Shown here in pieces: positions 1 to 10,395 of a stretch of 64,000 nucleotides of DNA. The notes below the pieces were generated by a model. That model was not told the DNA's origin. It saw nothing but the letters and a program-made list of their open reading frames with translations, and ran no database searches. Source of the stretch: Orientallactaga sibirica (lineage: Eukaryota; Chordata; Mammalia; Rodentia; Dipodidae). A program made the translations under genes and the position numbers. The stretch spans positions 16,127,001 to 16,191,000 of the forward strand of contig JAEOAD010000048.1 of the NCBI GenBank assembly GCA_036365145.1, given 5' to 3'. Position 1 is the first letter of the stretch. Each line of letters begins with the position of its first letter.

Positions 1-49
1 CCCAGAACTCGAAGCTGAAATGAACTCTACCTTCCTTAGACCGATTTTT

Positions 50-204
50 GTTTTTGTTTTTTGTTTTTTGAGGTAGGGTCTCACTCTAGCCCAGGATGAC
101 CTGGAACTCACTATGTAGTGTCAGGGTGGCCTTGAACTCAAGGCCATCCTCCTACCTCTGCCTCCCGAGTGCTGGGATTAAAGGTGTGCGCCACCACGCC
201 CGGC
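50..204 (-). repeat. B1 SINE, full length
   Basis: The 7SL-derived B1 core is complete and antisense, ending in CCACCACGCCCGGC, the complement of the usual GCCGGGCGTGGTGG start. Its A-rich tail appears as a T-rich run with G interruptions at the left edge. Confidence 0.9.
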
Positions 205-324
205 AAGACTTTGAACTTTTGAACAGAGTTGGAACATTAAAGACTATGAGAGCTCTTGATGTTGGAATTAATGTATTTTGCATTATGATACATAGGCTGC
301 CATGGGAGCCAGGAGAGGAGCCAT

Positions 325-660
325 TGTGATCTAAATGTGAACTATCCCCCATAGGCTTATGTGTTTGAACACGTGGTCCCCAGCTGGGGTTGCTGCTTGG
401 GAAGGTTATGTAACTGTTAGGCGGTGGAGACTTGCTGAGAGCAATGAGTCAACTGGAGGCAGTCCTTGACTTTATAACCCAGCCTCGCTTTCTGCTTCCT
501 GGATTGTGGATACAATGTGACCAGTTGCTTCAAGCTCCTGCCACGATGCTTATCCCTCACAATGGACTGTACCCTCAAACAGTAAGCCAAAGTAACCCTT
601 TCTTCTCATAAGTTGCTTCTTGTCAGATATTTGGTCACAGCCACAAGGACAGGGAGCCAA
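325..660 (+). mobile_element. Solo LTR, ERVL-MaLR type (MTE/ORR1-like)
   Basis: The start resembles TGTGATCTAAATGTGAACT and is followed by the MaLR landmarks TTTGAACACGTGGTCCCCAGCTGG, a TATAACCC box-like site, AAGCTCCTGCCACGATG, GTAAGCCAAAGTAACCC and TTGTCAGATATTTGGTCACAGC. No internal retroviral sequence flanks it, so it is a solo LTR. The subfamily name is inferred. Confidence 0.7.
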
Positions 661-679
661 ACTCTAGCAAGATGGAGCT

Positions 680-822
680 GGCTCTAACTCCCCCAAGACC
701 ACTCCCACCAACACAGCTCCTCTAGCAAAGCTGTACCTCCCAAATCACCACCAGCGGGGAACCAGAACCTTCAGAGCACGTGAGTCTATGAGAGAGGTCT
801 GATTCAAACCACCACAGTCTCA
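680..822 (-). mobile_element. MaLR-type LTR fragment, antisense
   Basis: It ends in GATTCAAACCACCACA, the complement of the TGTGGTGGTTTGAATC-type LTR start, after a degraded CACCAGCGGGGAACCAGAACC block. Only the first third of the LTR is present. Confidence 0.6.
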
Positions 823-1090
823 CTTGGTCCACAACATGAGCTGAGCAGTTTGAGTGCATGCTGTGATGTTTTTTTAAATATATCTTGTATGTATTTAATG
901 GTTAGCAAGCTCACTTTGGAATTAGCATGTGCAGTGAAGAAGTTCAGGGCTGATGGGCACAGGGTCGTACTGTCATTGGCAAAGGACTTCCTGGGTGTTC
1001 TGGGAGCTCGAGGGGGGCACAGGCAGCAAAGCAGCATGCAGGGACAACCTGTGGAAACTGGATAATGTGGGATTCATGCCCTTGTGTTCT

Positions 1091-1364
1091 TTTACTTTGG
1101 TATTTTTTTTGTTTTTGGAGAGAGACAGAGAGAGAGGGATAGGCAGAGAGAGAGAGAAAGAATGGGCGCGCCAGCAGCCTTTTGGCTGCTGTGAACGAAC
1201 TCCAGATGCGTGCGCCCCCTTTTGGGCAAGTGCAGCATTGCGCTCTTGCGTCACTGCATCTGGCTAAACATGGGATCTGGAGATTGATGCCAGCGTTCTT
1301 AGGCTTAGCTTAGCAGGCAGGCACCTTAACCGCTAAGCCATCTCTCCAGCCCTTTACTTTGGTA
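1091..1364 (-). repeat. Dip SINE, long subtype, with target duplication
   Basis: The head complement (GCTAAGCCATCTCTCCAGCCC) ends at 1352. The body has the extra segment of the long subtype (GGGCAAGTGCAGCATTGCGC). A perfect 12-bp repeat, TTTACTTTGGTA, lies at 1091-1102 and 1353-1364, as expected for L1-driven insertion. Confidence 0.92.
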
Positions 1365-1499
1365 CAATTTTAAAAACACAGATACATTCATTTAGAGCTA
1401 ACACTTTCAGCATATTTGCACCAAGGTGTTAATGACTCTCAGATCTCTTCCCGGTGTTGAGTAGGGGTGAAATCACCAAATCCTTGAAGAGCGGGGAGA

Positions 1500-2225
1500 G
1501 AGATTCATATATCCATGCTCACTGCAGCAGCATATAACCAAAAGGCCGCAGCAACCCAATACCTATCAGTGCATGAGTGGATGCATAGAGATGCTACATG
1601 CATACAGTGCAATTTTTTGATCAGTTTACTTAAAAATTTAGTCAGTGTACATAATTGAACTAAAACCATCAAGCCTGGCCGGAGAGGTAGCCTAATGGTT
1701 AAGGCACATGCCTGCGAAGCCTAAGGACCCAGGTTCAATTCTCCAGGTCTCATGTAAGCCAGATGCACATGGTGGCGCATGCGTCTGGAGTTCATTTGCA
1801 GTGGCTAGAGGCCCTGGTGCACCCATTTTTCCTCTCTCTCCCCCTTCTCTGTCTCTAATAAATAAATAAAATAAATAAAAATCTTAAATAAAGCCATCAA
1901 GACAAGGAGCCACTTTTTAAGCCATTTGGAAGGCCGCCTGTATAAATGCGGCATTCCTAAAACAGTGTTATCATCACACACCATCTTGATTAGCACAGGT
2001 GAAATTACCTGGGGTACAATGTAGTAGCATTCAGCCCTTCAAAGAAAGGAGATTGGGGCACATGCTATACATAGATGAAACGTGAGGAAACTATACTAAG
2101 GGAAATAAGCCAGCCACAAAAAGAAAAAAAATACTCAATTGACTACTCACACTAGATACCTAAAAGGTAAATTCATAGAGTCAGAAGGCAAAATGGTAGA
2201 TCCCAGGGCTTACATGACATTGAAA
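1500..2225 (+). mobile_element. Old L1 3' end, split by a Dip SINE
   Basis: Bases 1500-1640 match the usual L1 3'-end wording (CACTGCAGCAGCATATAACC, CATGAGTGGATGCATAGAGATG). Bases 2015-2225 continue with GAAACGTGAGGAAACTATACTAAG and AAATAAGCCAGCCACAAAAAG. There is no open reading frame; this is a decayed 5'-truncated copy. Confidence 0.7.
1675..1890 (+). repeat. Dip SINE inside the L1 remnant
   Basis: The head is mutated (GCCGGAGAGGTAGCCTAATGG) but the body and the AATAAATAAAATAAATAAA tail are typical. AAAACCATCAAG before it and AAAGCCATCAAG after it look like a diverged target duplication. Confidence 0.85.
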
Positions 2226-2239
2226 ATGTGGAATACCGG

Positions 2240-2570
2240 TTACCATGTCAACACCTGCTTTGCATCTGAAATGTCTCTCACAGGTTCATGCATTTGAACA
2301 CTTGCTGGTGGCACTGTGTTGGGAGATTGCTGAACCTCTTAGATATGGAGCCTAGATAGAGGGCTCCAGGTGTAAAGGCAGGGCTTATGGGTTTTATAGC
2401 GCAGGCACACTTGCGGCCCCAGACTTCATTTCCTGTCTACTGACATAATGTGTAGCCGCTGCCTTCTGCTTACAGCTGGCACAGTCACAAGCTGTTCCTA
2501 CCACCATGTCTCCCTGGCCATGACCGATTGTGTGAACCCTTTCAAACTATAAGCCAGAAAAACATTTAAG
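2240..2570 (+). mobile_element. Degraded MaLR-type LTR
   Basis: TTTGAACACTTGCTGGTGGCACTGTG, GGGTTTTATAGC, CACCATGTCTCCCTGGCCATGA and AAACTATAAGCCAG occur in the LTR order. The two ends are too eroded to place. Confidence 0.55.
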
Positions 2571-2925
2571 GTATGTGTGAATCTTGATCCATAGCTAATC
2601 AAATATTCTTCTTTTAAAAATGAATTGTACCTTTAATGACTTAAGTATACCTATTACATGAGAATTGCAATGTGAAGCAAAGTTAATGATACTTCCAATT
2701 GTGTGCTAAAACTTACAAATCTTTCAAATTCTCCAGTAAACTTACTTTGAAAACGTTCAACAATTTATACTATTACAGACATATAACCCAATTCTCATCA
2801 CTGTTCTTCATCTAGATTCAGATGTGCTTTATATTTATTTCTAACTGACCTTCAGCTGCAGCATCCTGCAAGTCTAGCTGACAGTGTTCTTGCCAGCTCA
2901 GCTGTAACTGAGTTAAACAGCTCAA

Positions 2926-3325
2926 CACATACACACACAGACATACACATACACTTACACACATACACACACATACATACACACATACACAAACACATAC
3001 ATCCACATATATACACACACATACACACATACATACACACACATACACAAACACATACACACACAGACATGCACATACACATACACATACACACATACAC
3101 ACACACATACATACACACACACACAAACACATACACATACACACACATACATACACACATACACACACAAACACATACACACACAAACACATACACACAT
3201 ACATACACACACATATACACACAGACATGTACATACACAGACACATACACACACATACATACACACACACATACATATACACACACACACACACAAACAC
3301 ATACACATACACACACAGACACTCA
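2926..3325. repeat. Compound CA-rich microsatellite, about 400 bp
   Basis: Mixed ACACAT, ACATAC and (AC)n units run for 400 bases with AAAC and AGAC variants. Long open frames here on both strands (Val-Cys or His-Thr-Ile-Tyr repeats) are artefacts of the repeat. Confidence 0.97.
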
Positions 3326-4110
3326 GTTGACATGCATTTACAAAAGTAAACAAATAATTTACCATGCAAATAACTTCCTCACCTGAACATCTTATGTCCA
3401 ATTTACTTCCTTCCTGAACTTGGCATATTCCTATGAATGAGATAACAATCCCTGTGAAATAAGTTTACTTCTGTGACCTCAAGTAATTCCTGATGACAAT
3501 ATTTTTTCATAATTCACCAAAAAAAAAAAAAAGGTAGAGTCCCATGGATGGCCAAAGGGTGGTAGTGGTAATACTTCAAATAACAAAACCAAAACCAATA
3601 TGCAAAATATATTTTACAGAATAGGGGAGATTTTAAAGTATACATTCTGTTAACATATTAAAAGTCAAAGAAATAATTTGGGGCCAATTTCCAAAATTTA
3701 GATTACCAATTAATTAAAATGAGAAGTAACTGTTTACTGTTGGAAGATACATTAATTCATTGAAGTTAGAATGAGGCTGACTTCACTTTCTATACAAATG
3801 CCTGACTATACAAGTATCAAATATAAGCAATAGTGTAGGGAGAAAACAATTGGCAGAAATAATTATTCAACTATGGATAATTAAGACCACCATTAAAATT
3901 TGTCTGTACACAAAACATGAGAAAATATTGTTATAAAATTATGCAGCACACAACTGAGCCAATCCTAAGTGATTCCTGGCATTCTTCTTCCTTCTTCAAT
4001 GTGAGTGGACCCACATTATCACCTGTCACCTCACTGTCTTTATTATGGGACCCATCATGGGCAGGAAACGTCCTAGAACAACAACACCTGCAATAAGCTG
4101 CTTAGCTAAG
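3326..4110. other. AT-rich single-copy stretch
   Basis: I see no repeat family, RNA gene or coding signal apart from a 13-base A run near 3520. Confidence 0.5.
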
Positions 4111-4132
4111 ACACAAAGCTTCAATGTTTATT

Positions 4133-4275
4133 TCATGCACCACCTTGGGATTTTTCCTTTTGTGATCCTTTCAGGACCTGGAGCAACTTGAGGTGGGCAG
4201 GGAGCTGCACCTTCACCATGCGGCCACACACTGCAGGACCATCCTGCCGCTCTGGGCTGGCCGCCCGCTTAATAA
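4133..4275 (-). CDS. Candidate last coding exon, unidentified gene
   Basis: Reading the minus strand, a pyrimidine-rich acceptor (CTTCTAATTCATATACTTTTCAG, broken here as a branch-like CTAAT then TACTTTTCAG) ends at 4276. The exon then stays open for 46 codons in the frame that takes one base from a previous exon, to a TGA at 4135-4133. The translation includes ERQDGPAVCGRMVKVQLPAH and ends KEKSQGGA. AATAAA begins one base after the stop (4132-4127), with a GT-rich stretch soon after, so a very short 3' UTR is possible. The exon is GC-rich (CGGGCGGCC) against AT-rich flanks. I do not recognise the protein. No upstream partner exon was identified, no poly-A tract follows (which argues against a retrocopy), and a chance combination cannot be excluded. 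Confidence 0.33.
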
Positions 4276-4364
4276 CTGAAAAGTATATGAATTAGAAGAT
4301 AATCTGTCTTCTAATGACCTTGTTATTGCCACATGCCTGGGCGACTGAGAGAGAGCAAGCGAGG

Positions 4365-4724
4365 TGCTATGGTTTGGATGAAGGTCCCCCAATGGCCTGT
4401 TTGTTAAAAGACTAGTCCACAGGGTGATGCTATTAGGGGTTGGAGGAGTCTTTGAAGAGGTAGGGCACCATGGGAGGTCCTTGGATCACCAGAGGCATGT
4501 CCTCCAAGGTTCTGGATCCTATGTCTTAGTCTCTGTCTCAGGATGTAAGTGGTTTGTTCCCTCATACACTCCTACCATGATAAGCTAACCCTGCCAGAGG
4601 CCAGGGCAATAAGACCGCCTGTTGGGTTGGAACCTACAGAATTATAAGCCAGCCTGAGTCCTTTCACTTTCTAAGTTCCTTTCCTTGGGTATTTTACTAC
4701 AGGAACATGAAGCTCAGTAACACA
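4365..4724 (+). mobile_element. Solo LTR, MaLR/MLT1-like, 360 bp
   Basis: It starts TGCTATGGTTTGGATG and ends AGTAACACA, giving TG...CA termini. AATTATAAGCCAGCCTGAG and GGTATTTTACTACAGGAACATG sit near the 3' end as in MaLR LTRs. The flanking 5-mers CGAGG and GAAGG fit a decayed 5-bp target duplication. Confidence 0.72.
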
Positions 4725-5158
4725 GAAGGCTCTCTAGAGCTTTCCTGAGTCTTCTCTCACTGGAAGGAAAGCATACAGCAGATGAAAATTTGATCAAGTG
4801 TGACCTGCAAGCTTCCCCGAAGCTATGGCTATAAAAAAAGGTGAAGATTCTTTATCGTCCATACACATCCAGGCAATTCATCTCCGACTTATCTCCCACA
4901 TATGTGAAGGAATTGTCTTGACTCTGCTTGACATTTCAAGTTATCCATTCTGTCATGAGCCATAATGAAATGGCTGATAAAAAGAACAGAAAGCCCTGGT
5001 GCCCAGGATTCTACCAAAATTAGCCAGAGTCTCACTGGGCCTGGTGGTTTCTTGGCACCACAGAACATTTGGAAGCTTCATTGTTTTTTCATGCCCTGAA
5101 AGTGCCACTTACCAAATTATTAATTCAGAACAGCTAAAGCACCTAGTGCATCCAATTA
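4725..5158. other. Single-copy stretch
   Basis: Nothing recognisable was found on either strand. Confidence 0.45.
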
Positions 5159-5390
5159 AATAATAATAATGGGCTGAGAGATGGCTCAGTAGTTAAGGCG
5201 TTTGCCTGCAAAGCCTGATGACCCCGGTTTGATGCCCCCAGTACCCATGTAAAACCAGATGCACAAAGTGGTGCATGCATCTGGAGTTCATTTGCAGTGC
5301 CTAGAGGCCCTCGCATGCCCATTTCTCTCTCTCTCTCTCTCTCTCTTCTCTCTGCTTGCATATAAGTAATCTTTTAAAATAATAATAACC
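5159..5390 (+). repeat. Dip SINE with target duplication
   Basis: AAATAATAATAA lies on both sides of a copy whose CT block is an uninterrupted (CT)n followed by CTCTGCTTGCATATAAGTAA, the variant tail shared with copies at 32.5 kb and 58.4 kb. Confidence 0.88.
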
Positions 5391-5562
5391 CCATAACTAC
5401 ACTAAACACATGAAAACTGGCATATGACACTCTTGAACAGTTATTTGTGCCTTAGTTTATGCTTTGTGAAACATTTCAGACAAGAACTTTTATAAAATTG
5501 TAGAAACTTTTTCAAATATCCATCTCCTAATTTAAAGTATTACTAAGCCACACATAAGAGGT

Positions 5563-5917
5563 GGCTATATTAGTAATTTCCTTATGCTTGTAACTGTAAT
5601 TCCAAATGGAAAAAACACTTCAGGGAAGAAAGATTTATTCTGGCTCACAGTTTTAGAGCATCTCAGTTCCTGGAGGCAGGAATGTATTTCAGTTCTTGGA
5701 GACAGGAGTGTGGCAGAAGCTCTTCAGATCACTGCAGGCCAGGATGCAGAGGACAGTACCACAAGGAGCGCTTCAGAGGCCTGCCCTAGTGACCTTCTTC
5801 CCCAGGCTGGCACATCTCCTAAAGTCTCCACAGCGTCCCAAAACAGTGCCTCCAGTTGGAGAATGAAAGTTGAAAATGTGAGTCTGCGGGGGACATTTCA
5901 GATTGAAGCCGTAACAG
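5563..5917 (-). mobile_element. MaLR-type LTR, antisense
   Basis: AAGAAAGATTTATTCTGGCTC, TCTCCTAAAGTCTCCACAG and GTGCCTCCAGTTGG, then a closing GGGGGACATTTCAGATTGAAGCC, mirror the plus-strand MaLR copies. The 128-codon open frame over this element (5584-5970) has no protein resemblance. Confidence 0.68.
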
Positions 5918-5959
5918 TAGCCCTTCCTTTCACCTCTCAAATGTCTTCAATCTTCAGCA

Positions 5960-6208
5960 TGGATGATTAAAATAGCATCAGGGGAAAAGTGGCCTGGACA
6001 TCCATGACCTTGCCGGGCCTGGCACTACCCACCCAAGACCTTCAAACTAAGAGGGAAAGATGATGACACCAAAATAAAAGAGACTAATTCAGAGGGGGAG
6101 GGGATATGATAGAGGATGGATTTTTGAGGGAGGAAGTCAGGGTAGAAAGGGAATTATCATGGTCTATTGTCTGTAATTATGGAAGCTGCCAATAAAAAGT
6201 TTTTTTAA
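5960..6208 (+). mobile_element. L1 3' UTR end, lineage-specific type
   Basis: It has the shared end block of this L1 type: GGCACTACCC, GATGATGACACCAAAATAAAAG, GGGATATGATAGAGGATGG and ATTATGGAAGCTGCCAATAAA. It is truncated to the last 250 bases. Confidence 0.72.
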
Positions 6209-6299
6209 GTAATTAGTCGTTATCAGCAGATGTTTGCCTTGTGGATAAAAGTTCAGGGTTATGTGTTTTTTCTCTTCCCTTTTTTTAGTTTCTTCTTAA

Positions 6300-6515
6300 A
6301 AAAATTTTTTTAGAGACAGAGAGAAAATTGCCACACCAGGTCCTCAGCCACTGTACTCAAACCCCAGACACTTGCACCACCTAGTGGGCAAGTGTGACCT
6401 TGTGTTGCCTCACCTTTGTGCATCTGGCTTGCGTGGGATCTGCAGAGAGAATGAACATGGGTCCTTGGGTTTTGCAGGCAAGTGCCTTAACTGCTAAGTC
6501 ATCTCTCCAGCTCAT
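6300..6515 (-). repeat. Dip SINE, diverged long subtype
   Basis: The long-subtype insert is visible as GTGGGCAAGTGTGACCTTGTG. The head complement ends CTAAGTCATCTCTCCAGCTC. The large number of changes suggests an old copy. Confidence 0.8.
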
Positions 6516-6536
6516 TCTTTTTCTTTCTTTATCCCC

Positions 6537-6752
6537 CCTTGGTAGTGCAGAGGATCAAACCTAGGGCTTTACACATACTAGGCAAACATTAGCTGCATTC
6601 CTAACCCTTGACTGTTTTGGAGACAGCATCCTGTTACACAACCCAGCCTTCCCTTGAACTCTACATAGCCCGTGCTAGCCTCCAGATCCTCCTGCCTCAG
6701 CCTCCCAAGTGCTACTTGGATTACAGATATGTGTCACTGTGCATGACTCACT
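6537..6752 (-). repeat. B4-type composite SINE (ID plus B1)
   Basis: An antisense ID-like part (GATCAAACCTAGGGCTTTACACATACTAGG, split here at AGGGC) is joined to an antisense B1-like part ending in GATTACAGATATGTGTCACTG. The order is that of rodent B4. It is strongly diverged. Confidence 0.65.
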
Positions 6753-7390
6753 CTTTCTTCTCTCTCTCTTTTTCCTTTTCTCACTCTGCCTCTTTTTCCT
6801 ACCTCTCTTCATTTTTATCCTCTCTGCCTCCCTCCTTCCTTTTCTCTGTGGCTCTCTCTTCCCTCCCTCCCTGTTTCCTTCCTTCATCTTTCTCTCTCTC
6901 CTTCCTTTCCTTCACTCTGGAGTAGTCCACACATTCCTCATTTATACCCAAACCTCTCCGACTTATCTCTCATATATTTCAAGAAATTCTATCTTCTCTG
7001 GTTGACATTTCAGAGAATTGCCTTTAAAGTTGCCTTGCAGACAACTTTAGAACTTGTATTCTCAATGGCTTCTAAATTCATCATTTTTCTTCTGGAAAAA
7101 TATCCCCTAACATGGCAAGAATAAATATTGTTTATTGCTGGAAAGGGGGAAAGAGCCAGGTCTCATAATGACTACAGAGGAGATTTTAGTCTTTTTCTAG
7201 CTGTTGGATGCTGTCTGGAGAAGCATATATTTATTCATTACCAGTGTAATTCAAAAGTAAAAATTAAATATGTATACTCAATTATGTGACAAAAAATGCT
7301 GAACTAGCTTGGAGTTGGTAATGGAGTTCATCAAAGAAACATTCCATAAGATACACATACAGATATATACATAGAAAGAGGAATGGAGGT
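6753..7390. other. Pyrimidine-rich tract, then single-copy DNA
   Basis: Bases 6753-6920 are almost all C and T with TTCC, CTCT and CTTT units; the minus strand reads as an Arg/Lys/Glu-rich open frame that is only a repeat artefact. The rest is AT-rich without recognisable features. Confidence 0.6.
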
Positions 7391-7496
7391 GTGATGGTTT
7401 GAATGAGATGACCCCATAGACTCATGTGTTTTCAATGCTAAGAATGAGTTTTCCTTCTTCATCCCGCCCTTTGTTCTGTTTAGAATGAGGCCGACT
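7391..7496 (+). mobile_element. 5' part of a MaLR LTR
   Basis: GTGATGGTTTGAATGAGATGACCCCATAGACTC is the LTR start (here over two 5'-end blocks). It breaks off where a second LTR of similar type begins, giving two LTR starts about 105 bases apart. Confidence 0.6.
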
Positions 7497-7860
7497 GTGG
7501 TAGTTTGAATAGATGGCCCCCAATGTATTCAGTGTTTTATTAGTTTGTAGTTTGCATCCGCAGCACCTGGCTGGAGGCAATGTCACTGGGTGGATTTTAA
7601 GGTGTGGTGGTGGGTTTGAGATTCCATTCTAAAGATCTGCAAAGTGTGCCTAGCTGGAGTCCCTGATGTGCTGTGTGGCTTTTGGCTTCTTCTCTCTTTG
7701 TCTGGTCCTTTAAGAGGAGGCCAACTTCTTCTACCATTATGGAACTTTAATCAATCCCTTCCTCCACAACTGTGCCTGGTCTGGAAGTTCATCTCAATGA
7801 ACTTGAAGCTATCTGTTACACCCTCCCATACTGAGAAGGGATTGCTGCTTTAATCACATT
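7497..7860 (+). mobile_element. MaLR-type LTR
   Basis: It begins TGTGGTAGTTTGAATAGATGG; GGCTGGAGGCAATGTCACTGG and CCTTTAAGAGGAGGCC follow. The 3' end has the AGAAGGGATTGCTGCTTTAATC remnant of the polyadenylation region. Confidence 0.62.
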
Positions 7861-8444
7861 ACAAAGTTCTAATATTACCTCAAAACACCCCATGGGCATC
7901 TTTAACATTTAGGCAAATATCTGGGCTCTCTGGGGCCTGAGTTGACATGATATGTATTTTATACCCACCTTACAATATCAAATCAGCCATCACAGAAACC
8001 GAGATTTCTCCCACCAAAGACAACTGAGATTAAGCATTCCTCAGATCCTTGCCGCCATCTGTAGAGTTATTCTCCATCATCTGGTTGATGCTATAGTTTG
8101 TCTAGACCTGTACACCAACCCTGGATGTTGGTGCTCTCCATTTCCTGCTGGCTATTTCTACTGCTGCCTCTTGGGTGCTGGGAGTGGTAGGTGTTGCCCT
8201 GTCCAGGGCGCTGCTGCAACATTCTCAATGTTGTAAACTGTCTAGAAACCCAAGTAGCTCTCCATTCTCCTCTGGCCCCATGGCTCTATAGGCTGTATTT
8301 TTGCTCATGAACTGGGGAGAGTGTTTCTCTTTTCTTAAGGCTTATGTTAGCTCCGGGACTTGGATAGGCATCAGACAAAGCTTCTTTTCCTTGCCTTCAC
8401 TTAAGAATTTGCCTCTTTTCATTGTTTGCCCTAGTGTCCCTTCC
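7861..8444. other. Single-copy stretch
   Basis: No repeat or coding signal is recognised. Confidence 0.45.
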
Positions 8445-8621
8445 AAGTCATGTTTATGGATGCAAATCATTCAGGCACATCATTGGGAAGGAAGAAACCA
8501 AGATCATCCCTGGTTCCATGTGCAAAAAGCTTAGAGATAGCCTTCTGTATGTACTTACACCTGCACAGGTGGACATATATACAGGTGCATTTGAAAGAAT
8601 AAAGTCATGTTTATGGATGCA
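8445..8621 (+). other. 137-bp segment between perfect 20-bp direct repeats
   Basis: AAGTCATGTTTATGGATGCA occurs at 8445-8464 and again at 8602-8621. The enclosed 137 bases are not repeated elsewhere here. They stay open in one frame (including LLYVLTPAQVDIYTG) and run into AATAAAG at the right repeat. The arrangement resembles a short, 5'-truncated retrocopy with its target duplication but no poly-A; the source is unknown. Confidence 0.45.
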
Positions 8622-8809
8622 CTAGTAGCCACTAGGAGCAGTACACAGCTCATCACTTTACCACTTGTCACTTTTAGAACTTCACGATTGCTGTGATACA
8701 ATTCATCCTTACTAACATAGTTTTGGCTTATAAGAAATTTTTGGTGTGGCATGCTATTTTAATGTGTTTGGGGAAATCTCCTTATACGTTTAATAATACC
8801 ATCTTTTAA

Positions 8810-9022
8810 AAAATATTTTATTTTTATTTATTTATTTGAGAGGGTGGGGAAAGAAAGAGGCAGATAGAGAGAATGGGAGTGCCAGGGCCTCCAGCCACTG
8901 CAAACGAACTCCAGATGCATGTGCCACCTTGTGCATCTGGCTTACGTGGGTCTGGGGAATTTGACCTGGGTCCTTTGGCTTTGCAGGCAAGCACCTTAAC
9001 AGCTAATCCATGTCTCTAGCCT
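8810..9022 (-). repeat. Dip SINE
   Basis: The T-rich tail (ATTTTATTTTTATTTATTTATTTG), purine block, TGCAAACGAACTCCAGATGC body and head complement are all present. Full length, standard subtype. Confidence 0.92.
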
Positions 9023-9930
9023 AACATTACCATCTTTAAAGAAATGAAGCAATAGTCATGATGGACTGAAAAGATTCTAAAATATCAGATTCTCATTATT
9101 GTTATTTTACAAGTTAGAGGCTATGTTGGAAATAAGAAAGAATGGCACAGAATTCAGTAACTAGTCATGATTGGCAGAAAAATATTATGAGGATTTAACA
9201 TATATATTTACATTTCATTTTATTTATATTTTACTTACAGTCTTTTAATACATATCCTTACATCGTTTTTCCTTGCATCTTTTTAATGAAACATTTATTA
9301 CTGCTTATACAGTTGTTTTGTGAGTTAATGTGTGAATAAATAGAAGGAGCAATGAGCATATGCCAAAAACAAAGGGACTTACTTGGTTTTTAGAAAGCTC
9401 ATTAAATTAATCTCAGTTCTTAGGGTGACTAATTTTGGGAAATCAGTCTCAAAAACATCTGTAACAAGCAAGAATAATATGGAACTCAGGGCAAAAGAAC
9501 AAGCAAGGTGCCAACATTCTTTCAGCTTGCATGGACAAAACTCATGGGGGTTTCCAGCTGTGCGGGGATGGAGGCCCTTGTGGAATATGTACTTGCGCCT
9601 TTAATTTGCACTGGCTTGGATTGTGGGATCGTGCATACGTTCAGTGATAATAGATCTAATGCTTGATTACTTAAAAGATCCAGAGAATAGCAGCAAGATC
9701 TTCATTAACTGAGGCATTTCTGGCTTCTTGTTCTCCCATAAGCTGATGATTGCTTTATTGAGCTCAGTCCTTTCAGGACCGTGGACAGCTCTGTGACAGC
9801 AGGATGTTTCTCTGGCCTCCAGTCTTGTATAGTTTAAGGGGAACATAGACCTGACATATGAACGTGTTATACTTCCACATGCCAGAGGAGAGAACTGATA
9901 ACATAAAAATCACTTGTTCAAAAATAAAAG
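9023..9930. other. AT-rich single-copy stretch
   Basis: No interspersed repeat or coding exon is recognised. A 73-codon open frame at 9383-9604 has no supporting context. Confidence 0.45.
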
Positions 9931-9931
9931 A

Positions 9932-10163
9932 TGGGGTCTGGAGAGATTGCTCAGTGGTTAAGGTGCTTGCCTGTGAAGCCTAAGAACCCAGGTTTGACTC
10001 CCCAGGACCCACATAAGCCAGATGCACAAGGTGGAGAATACATCTAGAATTCATTTGCAATAGCTAGAGGCTCTGGTATGCCCATTCTCTCCCCCCCTTT
10101 TCTCTCTCTCTCTATCTGCCCCTCCCCTCTCTCTCAAATCTCAAATAAATAAAATATTTTAAC
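9932..10163 (+). repeat. Dip SINE
   Basis: GGTCTGGAGAGATTGCTCAG starts the copy and TCAAATCTCAAATAAATAAA ends it. Several body changes (AGAATACATCTAGAATTC) mark it as moderately old. Confidence 0.9.
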
Positions 10164-10214
10164 AAAACGTTTCTGCAGTAACGTACATAATATAGTACAG
10201 GGAAAGCATCATGT

Positions 10215-10395
10215 AGAACAAGTGGGTTTAAGTCCACTTTACCTCCTAATAACTGTATGAAATTCACTTTCATTTTCTTGTTATTAAAATGTGTGTAAGG
10301 AGGTCTTCCAGGCACAACTGTGAGCTCAGAGATAAAGCAGGCGAAGTGCCCACCACAATGTGAACACAGATAAAAGCTCCATAAATGACCCACAC
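10215..10395 (+). repeat. MIR SINE (ancient)
   Basis: GTGGGTTTAAGTCCAC followed by CTAATAACTGTATGAAATTCACTTTCATTTTC (in two parts) and a 3' block ending GCTCCATAAATG follow the MIR order. The divergence fits an insertion that predates rodents. Confidence 0.6.

Noticed and set aside
2818..3401. Overlapping open frames of 148-183 codons rich in Val-Cys on the minus strand and His-Thr on the plus strand
   Set aside because: They are direct translations of the CA-rich microsatellite in all frames.
5584..5970. 128-codon open frame
   Set aside because: It lies almost wholly within an antisense LTR.
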